Shown: one piece after another, positions 15,201-23,534 of the stretch
Numbering within the stretch: the first letter of the stretch is position 1
Layout of the letters: each line of letters starts with the position of its first letter
Assembly (NCBI GenBank): GCA_902826575.1
Contig: CADEFJ010000005.1
Coordinates: 1-59,433, forward strand
Source of the DNA: an uncultured Pseudomonadota bacterium
Lineage (GTDB): Bacteria > Pseudomonadota > Gammaproteobacteria > Steroidobacterales > Steroidobacteraceae
Direction: 5' to 3'
DNA length: 59,433 nt
Program-made: the position numbers and the translations under genes
The notes under the pieces: generated by a model
Databases searched by the model: none
Told to the model about the DNA's origin: nothing
The model's input: the letters and a program-made list of their open reading frames with translations, nothing else

Positions 15201-17122
15201 CACGCGGCAGCCACACCTTCGGTGAAGAGCGCTTCGACGCGATCGATGTCGATCTCGAGAGCGTCGCGGTGTTCGAGTTCGAAGTCCTGGATCCAGGCCG
15301 CGCCACCGTCCGGCCATGCGAGCTCATACGGGTGCTCGGTGATCACGCGCAGGCCGAAATTCTCGAGCAGCGGCAGCATGTCGGAGATCGGGATCGTCTC
15401 GCCGAGCTTGACGAACTTCAGATGCACGCGCTTCGCAACCTGGTCCGCCGGCCGGTACAGGTTCAGGCGCAGCGCGCCGGCTTCGCTGCCGCGCAGCTGC
15501 TCGAGGTTGGCGATGTCCTCCAGCATGTCGCCGGCCGCCACCTCCTCCTCGTAGGCGGTCGGAAAAGCCCTGGCATAGCGCGACATCAACGCGAGCGCGG
15601 CCGACTCGTCGTACTGCGCCTTGAGCGCGACCGCCAGCCGGTCGAGCCAATTGGTGGCCGCCGCGGCGATCTCGCGCTCCATGGCTGCGACATCTACGTG
15701 CGCCCGCCGGGTGCGGTCGATGCGCACGACCACGTGCACGCGCGCGTGACGCGAGTCGGAGATCTGGATCTGCGACTCGAAGGCCACGCCCTGGAAGCCG
15801 GCGAGCAGGATGCGCTCGATCTGGTGGCGTACGTCCGTGCTGTAGCGATCGCGGGGCACGTAAACCAGGCAGGAGTAGAAGCGTCCGTACGGGTCGCGAC
15901 GCGCCAGCAGGCGCACGGTGCGCCGATCGTAGAGGTTGACGACCTCGCGCACGATGCGGATCAGGTCGGGAACGCTCGCCTGGAACAGCTCATCGCGCGG
16001 GTAGGTCTCGAGCACATTGACGACAGCCTTGGCGTCGTGGCTCTGTGGCGCGAGGCCGAAATGGTCGATGACCTGCTCGACCTTGCGACGCAGTACCGGT
16101 ATCGCGCGCGCGCTGCGGTAGTACACCGTCGAGGTCCAGAGGCCGAGTATGCGGTGCTCGCCATCGACGCGGCCCTTCGCATCGAAAGTCTTGACGCCCA
16201 CGTAGTCGAGATAGGTGCCACGGTGCACGGTGGCGAGCGTGTTGGCCTTGGTCAGGATCAGCAGTTGGGGCTCGCGTGCGCGCTGGCGCAGTTCGCCGCG
16301 CAGGCGCACGGTGCGGGGCCTGCGCCCGCCATGTGCGGGACGCAGGATGCCGAGGCCGGAGCGCGAGGCAGGTACCAGCTTGTCTTCGTTGGCGCCTCGC
16401 ACCAGCCGGTAGCGGCGATAGCCGAGGAAAACGAAGTGCTGCGCTTCCATCCACTCGAGCAGCGCACGAGCCTCGCTGATTTCGTCGGTCGGCAGCGGGG
16501 TCGCATCGGCGAGTCCCGCGGCGAGCGCGCGCACGCTGTCGCGCATCGGCATCCAGTCCGCGACCGCGGCCTGCACGTCAACGATGGTCGAGCGGATCGA
16601 CGCCTCGAGCTGCGCGAGCACCTGCGGGTCGCTCTGGCGGTCGATTTCGTAGAGCTGCCAGGACTCGACGCTCGCGCCCGGGTCTTCGCTGCCGGCGACG
16701 CCCAGGTAGCGACCGCGCGCATCGCGCCGCATCGCAATGACCGGATGGACGATGAAATGCATCGCCGCCTGTGCCTGCGCCAGCACGATACCGATCGAAT
16801 CGACGAGGAACGGCATGTCGTCGGTGACGATCTGCACGATCGTGTGCGGTGACTGGAAACCATCGCGCGACGCCTCGGGATTGAACACGCGCACGCGCGA
16901 GCGCGAGCCGGACCGGCTACGCCCGAGCCTGAGGTGATCGAGCCCGACTCCGGCAAGATCGGCCGGTGGGCGCACAGACAGGTCGTCTTCGGAGACACCG
17001 CGGAAATAGGCGCGCAGGAACTGCGCTTGCGCCGCGCGCTGGCGCGCGCTGACTCGCGCGGGCGCCGCCTTCACGATGCGTTCGATCAATGCGAGGCGGG
17101 CGGCCGGAACGGTTTCATTCAC
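12293..17122 (-). CDS. gdh2: Large NAD-dependent glutamate dehydrogenase (GDH-180 class)
   Basis: About 1,609 residues from the GTG ten bases after the MarR stop, normal for the 180-kDa class. It deaminates glutamate to 2-oxoglutarate and ammonia, a catabolic route feeding the TCA cycle. An N-terminal regulatory part with ACT-like segments precedes the catalytic core. The core has [20 protein letters not shown], the substrate-binding [12 protein letters not shown], and the dinucleotide region [20 protein letters not shown] TTG start 13 codons earlier is possible but would overlap the MarR gene. A long open frame on the opposite strand is a GC artefact. Confidence 0.96.
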   Translation of the reverse strand: [1609 protein letters not shown]

Positions 17123-17132
17123 GATGGCGAAC

Positions 17133-17618
17133 TCATCGAGCGTTGGGCGCGAGGCGCGCAATTATACACGGCGACAGTTCATGCGCCCGCCGGGTCAGTT
17201 TCGCGAGCAAGCGGTCGAGTGCCTGGCGTTCGCCGCGCCCGAGCGTCGCGAGCAGTGCGGTCTCGTATTCGAGCACATCCGGCGTGACCTGCGCGTACAG
17301 CGTCGCGCCGGCTCGCGACAGGCGCAGCACCGATCGGCGCCGGTCGTGCCTCGACTGTGTGCGTACGATGCGTCTGGCGCGCAGCAGCGCCGCGACTGCA
17401 CGGCTGACCGCGACCTTGTCCATGGCGGTGCGCGCCGCCACATCCGCAGCGCTCATGCCGGGTTGCTCGCCCAGTGCGGCGATGACGCGCCACTCGGGGA
17501 TGGTGAGTGCAAAGCGTTCGGCGTAGGCGCCGGCGATCGCGCTGCTGACAAGGTTCGACAGCACCGACAGGCGATAGGGGACGAAGCGGTCGAGCTGCAG
17601 GCGGGGCGGCGGCGGCAT
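17133..17618 (-). CDS. MarR-family transcriptional regulator
   Basis: 161 residues from ATG (MPPPPRLQLDRF). The winged-helix core reads LTIPEWRVIAALGEQPGMS, AADVAARTAMDKVAVSRAVAAL and the wing RHDRRRSVLRLSRAG. It is divergent from hppD over 68 bases containing strong palindromes, so it most likely represses hppD and itself; MarR relatives such as HpaR and HmgR-like proteins control aromatic degradation (inference). The effector may be an aromatic metabolite such as homogentisate or 4-hydroxyphenylpyruvate. It is ten bases upstream of gdh2 on the same strand, so control could extend to glutamate catabolism. Confidence 0.9.
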   Translation of the reverse strand: MPPPPRLQLDRFVPYRLSVLSNLVSSAIAGAYAERFALTIPEWRVIAALGEQPGMSAADVAARTAMDKVAVSRAVAALLRARRIVRTQSRHDRRRSVLRLSRAGATLYAQVTPDVLEYETALLATLGRGERQALDRLLAKLTRRAHELSPCIIARLAPNAR

Positions 17619-17624
17619 GGCGAT

Positions 17625-17654
17625 TTGGGCTCTCGGGCGCGCGGTGGCTATAAT
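17625..17654 (+). promoter_or_regulatory. Predicted sigma-70 promoter of hppD
   Basis: A consensus -10 box TATAAT (17649-17654) is preceded by TTGGGC (17625-17630) at an 18-base spacing. The expected transcription start falls inside the palindromic operator that immediately follows. The -10 box is perfect and the -35 box is partial. Confidence 0.6.
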
Positions 17655-17676
17655 GGTTGCAATTGTAACCAATTGC
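17655..17676. promoter_or_regulatory. Overlapping palindromes, probable MarR operator
   Basis: Two inverted repeats overlap. GGTTGCAATTGTAACC (17655-17670) is symmetrical except for one base pair, and GCAATTG-taac-CAATTGC (17659-17676) has perfect 7-bp arms. They abut the hppD -10 box and lie between the divergent MarR and hppD genes, the classical place for a MarR autoregulatory operator. Binding would cover the hppD transcription start. Confidence 0.7.
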
Positions 17677-17686
17677 GGGGTGCGCC

Positions 17687-18733
17687 ATGGCCGCGATCTG
17701 CGACAATCCGATGGGCACGGATGGCTTCGAGTTCGTCGAGTACACGGCCCCGGACCCGGCGCTGTTGCGAACGCTGTTCGAGCGCATGGGCTTCCCCGTG
17801 ACCGCACGTCACCGCAGCAAGGACGTCACGCTGCACCGGCAGGGCGACGTCAATTTCCTCATCAACGCGGAGCCGGACTCGTTCGCCCAGGAGTTCGCGC
17901 GCGCCCACGGCCCGTCGGTTTGCGCCATGGCGTTTCGCGTCGCCGACGCGGCGCGTGCCTTCGAGCGTGCCGTGGCGCTCGGGGCAAAGCCGTTCCCGGG
18001 CAAGGTCGGACCGATGGAGCTCAACATTCCCGCCATCGAGGGCATCGGCGGTTCGCTGCTGTACCTGGTCGATCGCTACGGCGAGCGGTCGATCTACGAC
18101 GTCGATTTTCGTCCGGTCAGCGGGCCGGACGCCGGTGTCGGCTTCACCTGCATCGACCACCTGACCCACAACGTGCATCGCGGCGGCATGGACCGGTGGG
18201 CGGGTTTCTACGAGCGGCTGTTCAACTTCCGCGAGATCCGCTACTTCGACATCGAGGGCCGGCATACCGGGCTCCTCAGCCGCGCGATGACCAGCCCCTG
18301 CGGCAAGATCCGCATTCCAATCAACGAATCTCAGGACGACAAGTCGCAGATCGAGGAGTACCTGAAGGTCTACCACGGCGAGGGCATCCAGCACATCGCG
18401 CTCGCTACCCTGGACATCTGTCGCACGGTCGATGCGCTCGGCGCGCGCGGCGTCCACTTCCAGGACACGCCCGACACCTACTACGAGAACATCGATGCGC
18501 GTGTGCCGCATCACGGCGAGAACGTCGACGAGCTGCGCCGCCGCCGCATCCTGATCGACGGCAGCCCCGACCGCGGCGAGGGTACGCTGCTGCAGATCTT
18601 CACGCAGAACGTGATCGGGCCGATCTTCTTCGAGGTGATCCAGCGCAAGGGCAACGACGGCTTCGGCGAGGGAAATTTCCGCGCGCTGTTCGAATCCATC
18701 GAGCTCGACCAGGTGCGCCGGGGCGTGATCTAG
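17687..18733 (+). CDS. hppD: 4-hydroxyphenylpyruvate dioxygenase
   Basis: This 348-residue non-haem Fe(II) enzyme converts 4-hydroxyphenylpyruvate to homogentisate in tyrosine degradation. The iron triad is visible: His158 (CIDHLTHNV), His236 (GIQHIALAT) and Glu316 (FFEVIQRKG). The C-terminal motif [18 protein letters not shown] is also present. The N-terminal domain is intact. The ATG follows a GGGGTG ribosome site. Downstream homogentisate genes (hmgA, fahA, maiA) are not in the window, so this is a single-gene unit closed by a long hairpin. Confidence 0.97.
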   Translation: MAAICDNPMGTDGFEFVEYTAPDPALLRTLFERMGFPVTARHRSKDVTLHRQGDVNFLINAEPDSFAQEFARAHGPSVCAMAFRVADAARAFERAVALGAKPFPGKVGPMELNIPAIEGIGGSLLYLVDRYGERSIYDVDFRPVSGPDAGVGFTCIDHLTHNVHRGGMDRWAGFYERLFNFREIRYFDIEGRHTGLLSRAMTSPCGKIRIPINESQDDKSQIEEYLKVYHGEGIQHIALATLDICRTVDALGARGVHFQDTPDTYYENIDARVPHHGENVDELRRRRILIDGSPDRGEGTLLQIFTQNVIGPIFFEVIQRKGNDGFGEGNFRALFESIELDQVRRGVI

Positions 18734-18738
18734 GCATT

Positions 18739-18811
18739 GGTGCCGGGTTTTCGGTTATTCGGTTGTTGCGGCGCAGCCGCGCAATAACCGAATAACCGAA
18801 AACCCGGCACC
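18739..18811. repeat. Long hairpin built of octamer repeats between convergent genes
   Basis: Arms of 29 bases (18739-18767 and 18783-18811) pair with a single G-T wobble around a small GCGGC/GCCGC-containing loop. Each arm is made of three related 8-base units: CGGGTTTT, CGGTTATT, CGGTTGTT on the left and AATAACCG, AATAACCG, AAAACCCG on the right. It starts five bases after the hppD stop and ends 12 bases before the zapE stop. It may work as a bidirectional terminator, although no T-tract follows, or be a member of a dispersed repeat family. Confidence 0.85.
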
Positions 18812-18823
18812 CTTCAGGTGCGT

Positions 18824-19915
18824 TCAGTTGTGTTCGCGCCCGAGGTATTCCTCCCGGCCCATTTCGACGAGCCGGCTGGCGGCGCGGGCGAATTCGAACG
18901 CCAGGCGCGTGCCGCGGTACAGCTGCTCGGGAGGCGCGGCGGCCGAGACCGCGAAATCGACGCCGTGGTCGTACAGCTCGTCGATCAGAGTGATGAAGCG
19001 GCGCGCGGCGTCGTCACGGGTCTCGTCGAACACCGGCACGTTCGACAGCAGCACGGCGGGGTAATCGCCCGCCAGCTCGAGATAGTCGTCCTTGCCGCGC
19101 GGGCCTTCGCACAGGGCGTCGAACTCGAACCAGACTGCGTTGTCGTTCTCGCGCACCACCGGGATGGGCCTGCCGGCAACCTCGATCTCGCCGCCTGCCG
19201 TGCCCGCGTCGCCGGCGAAGAACTCGAATAACTTCGCCATCTCGTGCTGCGACCCGGGCGTGGTCGAATCGAGGTACAGCGATGCCTTCGCGAGCTCGCG
19301 CAGGCGATAGTCGATGCCGGCGTCGACCGCGACCGCCTCGGTGTGCTTCTCGAGCAGGGCGATTGCGGGCATGAAGCGGCGCCGCTGCAGGCCGTTCCGA
19401 TACAGGCCGCGCGGCGGCACGTTCGACGTGAATACGAGAGTCACACCGCGATCGATCAGTGCAGTGAACAGTCTCGCGAGGATCATCGCGTCGGCAATAT
19501 CGTTGACCTGCAGTTCATCGAGGCACAGCACGCGTGCCTCGCCGGAGAGGCGCGCAGCCACGATGGTGAGTGGCGACTCGGTCTTCGCCAGTGTCGCAAG
19601 CTGCGCATGGACTTCATGCATGAAGCGGTGGAAATGCCGGCGGCGCCTGGCCTCGAACGGCAGGCTGGCGTGGAATGCGTCCAGCAGCAGCGTCTTGCCG
19701 CGCCCCACGCCACCCCACAGGTAGATGCCACGCTCGGCGACGCGCGGCGGTGGGCGCAGCAGGCGGCGCACGCGCGCAATCGGCCCGCGTCCGGCGCGCT
19801 CGGCCACGATCAGGCGGCGGCGCAGGTCCTCGAGCTTGTCGATGGCGATCAGCTGTGCCGGGTCGGGCACGAAGCCGCGACGCTCGAGCTCGCGCGCGAG
19901 GACGGCTGCCGGCAC
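18824..19915 (-). CDS. zapE: Cell division protein ZapE (AFG1-like ATPase)
   Basis: 363 residues from a GTG three bases after the acetoacetyl-CoA synthetase stop. Walker A is LWGGVGRGKTLLLD, Walker B is CLDELQVNDIADA, and the family motifs HFHRFMHEVH, TSNVPPRGLYRNGLQR and LSNVPVF are present. ZapE/AFG1 proteins act near the Z-ring in E. coli and in protein quality control in mitochondria. Its place behind acyl-CoA genes on one strand is not typical of a division cluster and probably only reflects shared transcription. Family length is normal. Confidence 0.94.
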   Translation of the reverse strand: MPAAVLARELERRGFVPDPAQLIAIDKLEDLRRRLIVAERAGRGPIARVRRLLRPPPRVAERGIYLWGGVGRGKTLLLDAFHASLPFEARRRRHFHRFMHEVHAQLATLAKTESPLTIVAARLSGEARVLCLDELQVNDIADAMILARLFTALIDRGVTLVFTSNVPPRGLYRNGLQRRRFMPAIALLEKHTEAVAVDAGIDYRLRELAKASLYLDSTTPGSQHEMAKLFEFFAGDAGTAGGEIEVAGRPIPVVRENDNAVWFEFDALCEGPRGKDDYLELAGDYPAVLLSNVPVFDETRDDAARRFITLIDELYDHGVDFAVSAAAPPEQLYRGTRLAFEFARAASRLVEMGREEYLGREHN

Positions 19916-19917
19916 GG

Positions 19918-21864
19918 TCAGTCCGCGAGTTCGGGCAGGTCGCGGAACAGGTCGAGCGCCGCGGGGTTCGCGAGCGCATCGCGGTTCAGGACCGCCTTGC
20001 CATGCACGACATTGCGCACGGCGAGCTCGACAAGCTTGCCGCTGATCGTGCGCGGCAGGTCGGGCACGGCGACCACTTTCGCCGGCACATGGCGCGGCGT
20101 CGTATTGCGGCGGATCGTGTCGCGGATACGCTTTACCAGCGCATCGTCGAGCGCGACGCCGTCGCGCAGCCGCACGAACAGCACGACGCGCACGTCGCCT
20201 TCCCATTGCTGGCCAATCGCGAGTGACTCGAGCACCTCGGGGAGTTGCTCGACCTGACGGTAGATCTCGGCAGTACCGATGCGCACGCCGCCGGGATTCA
20301 GCACGGCATCCGAACGGCCGAAGATCATGAAGCTGCCGTCGACGGTTTCAATGGCGTCATCGCCGTGGTGCCACGTGCCGGGGTAGCGCGAGAAATAGGC
20401 CTCGCGGTAGCGCGAGCCGTCCGGGTCGTTCCAGAAGCCGACCGGCATCGACGGAAACGGCGCCGCGCACACCAGCTCGCCGCGCTCGCCGATGACGCGC
20501 CTGCCGGCGTCATCGAAGACCTCGGTGTGCATGCCGAGTCCGCGGCACTGGAGTTCGCCCTTGCGCACCGGCAGCACCGGGCTGCCCAGGCAGAAGCACG
20601 AAACGATGTCGGTGCCGCCGGAAATCGACGACAGCTGCAGGTCGGGCTTCACCGCGCGATACACGTAGTCGTAGGTTTCGGGCAGCAGCGGCGAACCGGT
20701 GGACAGCACGGTGCGCAGCGCAGTCAGGTCGACTTCGCGCGCCGGTTCGAAGCCCGCCTTGTCGAGCGCGGCGAGGTACTTGGCGCTGGCGCCGAATATC
20801 GCGACACGCTCGGCGGCCGCGATGTCCCACAGCGTGCGCGGTCCCGGGTGGAACGGCGAGCCTTCATACAGCACCAGCGCCGCGCCCGAGGCCAGGCCGC
20901 TGGCGAGCCAGTTCCACATCATCCAGCCGCAGGTCGTGTAGTAGAACAGCCGGTCGTCCGGGCGCACGTCGGTGTGCAGCAGGTGTTCCTTCTGGTGCTG
21001 CAGCAGCGTGCCGCCGGCACCGTGGACGATGCACTTCGGCTTGCCGGTGGTGCCCGAGGAGTAAAGGATGTAGACGGGGTGGTCGAACGGCAGGTGCTCG
21101 AAAGCGAGTTGCGCCCCGGCACGGCCGAAGGTCGCATACGGCACGGCTCGCGGCACGGCGCTGGTGTCGGGTGTGGCGTGCACATACGGCACGACGACGA
21201 CCGCGGCGAGTCCGGGGATCTGCGGTGCCACTTGTGCAACCAGCGCCAGCGAGTCGAGTTGCTTGCCGGCATAGAAATAGCCGTCGGCCGTGAACAGCAC
21301 CTTCGGCGCGATCTGGCCGAAGCGATCCAGCACGCCATTGACACCGAAATCCGGCGAACACGAACTCCACACGGCGCCGAGGCTGGTCGTCGCGAGCATC
21401 GCAACGATGGTCTCCGGCAGGTTCGGCATGAAGCCGGCGACACGGTCGCCGACACCGACACCGATTGCACGCAGGCCGTCCGCCACGCGCGCCACTTCAG
21501 CGTGCAGCGCACGCCGCGATAGCTCGCGCCGCGCGCCGCGCTCGTTCACGAAAATCAATGCCGCGTGGTCGTCGCGATGACGCAGCAGGTTCTCGGCGAA
21601 GTTGAGGCGTGCAGACGGGAACCAGCGCGCACCCGGCATGCGATCCCCATGCTCGAGCACCGTGCCATCTCCCCAATCGGCGATCGTGCCGCTGAAGTGC
21701 GCGAGTTCGCGCCAGAACGCCGCGGGTGAGTCGAGCGACCAGGCTTCGAGCGCCTTGTAATCGGCTAGCGCGAGCTGGCGGCGGGCATTGACGCAGGAGC
21801 GAAACCGGCTGACGACCGCTCTATCGATTCTTTCGCCAGTGGGGGTCCAGATCGGAGTGCTCAT
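19918..21864 (-). CDS. aacS: Acetoacetyl-CoA synthetase
   Basis: This 648-residue ANL-family enzyme adenylates acetoacetate and joins it to CoA. Motifs: NFAENLLRHRDD, adenylate-binding YILYSSGTTGKPKCIVHG, SGGTDIVSCFCLGSPVLPV (characteristic of AacS), WHHGDDAIETVDG and the C-terminal lysine loop LPRTISGKLVELAVRN. The start is the ATG giving MSTPIWTPTGERI. It is eight bases downstream of the ETF-ubiquinone oxidoreductase gene. Together with thiolase and the LiuB/LiuC-like genes upstream it would turn leucine-derived acetoacetate into acetyl-CoA. Confidence 0.96.
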   Translation of the reverse strand: MSTPIWTPTGERIDRAVVSRFRSCVNARRQLALADYKALEAWSLDSPAAFWRELAHFSGTIADWGDGTVLEHGDRMPGARWFPSARLNFAENLLRHRDDHAALIFVNERGARRELSRRALHAEVARVADGLRAIGVGVGDRVAGFMPNLPETIVAMLATTSLGAVWSSCSPDFGVNGVLDRFGQIAPKVLFTADGYFYAGKQLDSLALVAQVAPQIPGLAAVVVVPYVHATPDTSAVPRAVPYATFGRAGAQLAFEHLPFDHPVYILYSSGTTGKPKCIVHGAGGTLLQHQKEHLLHTDVRPDDRLFYYTTCGWMMWNWLASGLASGAALVLYEGSPFHPGPRTLWDIAAAERVAIFGASAKYLAALDKAGFEPAREVDLTALRTVLSTGSPLLPETYDYVYRAVKPDLQLSSISGGTDIVSCFCLGSPVLPVRKGELQCRGLGMHTEVFDDAGRRVIGERGELVCAAPFPSMPVGFWNDPDGSRYREAYFSRYPGTWHHGDDAIETVDGSFMIFGRSDAVLNPGGVRIGTAEIYRQVEQLPEVLESLAIGQQWEGDVRVVLFVRLRDGVALDDALVKRIRDTIRRNTTPRHVPAKVVAVPDLPRTISGKLVELAVRNVVHGKAVLNRDALANPAALDLFRDLPELAD

Positions 21865-21872
21865 GCGCAACG

Positions 21873-23456
21873 TCAAAGGGTCTGGTAGTTGGGTCCCGAG
21901 CCACCCTCCGGCGTCGTCCAGGTGATGATGCCGTAGGGATCCTTGATGTCGCAGGCCTTGCAATGCACGCAGTTCGCCGCGTTGATCTGCAGTCGCTTGC
22001 CGCCCTGGCCGTCGTCGATCATTTCATAGACGCTGGCCGGGCAGAAACGCGTGCACGGGTTGTCGTACTCGACGCGGCAACGCGTGGCGCAGATGCTCGT
22101 GTCGGCAACCTTCAAGTGCGCGGGCTGCGCTTCATCGTGCGTGGTGGCCGCGAAATACACCGACGCAAGCCGGTCACGCGGCGGCAGCGTGCGCTCGATC
22201 CAGCCGCGATCGGGCGAGGTGTACTCGTCGATCCTCTTCAGAGCCGCGGCGTTGTCGGAGTTGTGCATCGTCCACGGCGTGCGTCCACCGGTGAGCACCT
22301 CGAGCGCGGAATTCGCGAGCCCTGACCACAGGCCGCGCTTGAAGCCCGGCTTGAAATTGCGCACGCGTCGCAGTTCCTGGCCGCCGGGTGAGGCGCGCCA
22401 CAGCGCATCGAAGCCCGCCGGCGCGCCGCTCGCCGCCAGGTGTTCGGCGGCCAGCGCGCCCGAACGGATGGCCTGGTGGATGCCTTTGATCTTGGGGAAA
22501 TTGAGAGTACCGCCGGCGTCGCCCACGATCAGCGCGCCCGGCATCTCGAGCTTCGGCAGCGACTGCCAGCCGCCCGCCGCAATTGTGCGCGCACCCGCCG
22601 ATACGATCTCGCCGCCCTCGAACAGTGGCTTCACCGCCGAATGGTGCTTGAACTGCTGGAACGCCTCGAAAGGCGCGAAGCGCGGATCTTCGTAATCGAG
22701 TCCCGCGACGAAGCCGACATAAACGCGGTCCCCGCCCAGGTGGTAGATGAAGCTGCCGCCGTACGTTGCATTGTCGAGCGGCCAGCCGACGCTGTGCTGG
22801 ATCAGCCCGGGCGTGACTCGGCCAGCAGGCAGCTGCCACAGTTCCTTGAGCCCGAGGGCGTAGGTCTGCGGATCGCTGCCCTCGGCGAGCGCGAAACGCT
22901 TGATCAGTTGCTTCGTGAGGCTGCCGCGACAACCCTCGGCGAGTATGGTGACTTTGGCGCGAATCTCGGGCCCGGGCGCGAAGTTCGGTCCCGCTTCGCC
23001 GTTCTTCTCGAGGCCCATGTCGCCGATCTGCACGCCGGCCACGGCACCTGCCGCATCGAACAGCGGTGCTGCGGCGGCGAAGCCGGCAAACACGTCGACG
23101 CCCAGGCCCTCTGCCTTCTGCGCGAGCCACGGCGTCAACAGGCCGAGCGACACGATGAAGTTGCCGTGATTGCGCTGCTGCGGCGGCACAGGCAGGCGCC
23201 ACGCGCCCTTGCGGGTCAGGATCCGCAGCTCATCGTGCCGTGCCGGAACGCAGACGCCGAGCTGCGCATCGCGCCATTCGGGTGCGAGCGCATCGAGCGG
23301 CCCCGGCTCCATGACGGCGCCCGACAGCGAGTGTGCGCCGACGGCCGAGCCCTTCTCGAGGACGCAGATACTGGCGTCGGCATCGAGCTGCTTCAGCCGG
23401 ATCGCGCACGCGAGCCCGGCCGGGCCAGCGCCAACGATTACGTAGTCGTAATCCAT
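21873..23456 (-). CDS. Electron transfer flavoprotein-ubiquinone oxidoreductase
   Basis: About 527 residues from the ATG giving MDYDYVIVGAGPAG; a GTG 13 codons earlier is possible. It is a membrane-associated FAD and [4Fe-4S] protein that passes electrons from acyl-CoA dehydrogenases through ETF to the quinone pool. Visible motifs are the FAD site VIVGAGPAGLACA, GAHSLSGAVMEP, the quinone-side region GDAGGTLNFPKIKGIHQAI and the cluster cysteines CTRFCP and NCVHCKACDIKDP. It fits the acyl-CoA catabolism cluster. A compound hairpin separates it from the SDR gene upstream, so it may have its own promoter. Confidence 0.97.
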   Translation of the reverse strand: MDYDYVIVGAGPAGLACAIRLKQLDADASICVLEKGSAVGAHSLSGAVMEPGPLDALAPEWRDAQLGVCVPARHDELRILTRKGAWRLPVPPQQRNHGNFIVSLGLLTPWLAQKAEGLGVDVFAGFAAAAPLFDAAGAVAGVQIGDMGLEKNGEAGPNFAPGPEIRAKVTILAEGCRGSLTKQLIKRFALAEGSDPQTYALGLKELWQLPAGRVTPGLIQHSVGWPLDNATYGGSFIYHLGGDRVYVGFVAGLDYEDPRFAPFEAFQQFKHHSAVKPLFEGGEIVSAGARTIAAGGWQSLPKLEMPGALIVGDAGGTLNFPKIKGIHQAIRSGALAAEHLAASGAPAGFDALWRASPGGQELRRVRNFKPGFKRGLWSGLANSALEVLTGGRTPWTMHNSDNAAALKRIDEYTSPDRGWIERTLPPRDRLASVYFAATTHDEAQPAHLKVADTSICATRCRVEYDNPCTRFCPASVYEMIDDGQGGKRLQINAANCVHCKACDIKDPYGIITWTTPEGGSGPNYQTL

Positions 23457-23534
23457 TGTGTCGCGTTCGACGGCTTCGTTTGACGTTGCAGGCACTTTCT
23501 AGGCTTCTCCAACCCTTAAGGGTCAAGTAACGGT

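Noticed and set aside
12467..16852. A 1,461-codon open frame on the plus strand
   Set aside because: It is exactly antisense to gdh2, shows no recognisable domain and has the His/Arg/Gln/Val-rich composition of a GC-rich shadow frame.
17161..17166. TATAAT on the minus strand 39 bases before the gdh2 start
   Set aside because: It lies inside the last codons of the MarR gene (Cys-Ile-Ile), has no -35 partner, and the two genes look co-transcribed; a weak internal promoter cannot be excluded.
18739..18811. Insertion-sequence end or attachment site
   Set aside because: No transposase or integrase nearby, no target-site duplication, and similar repeat arrays occur in other gaps; xerD is the chromosomal housekeeping recombinase.
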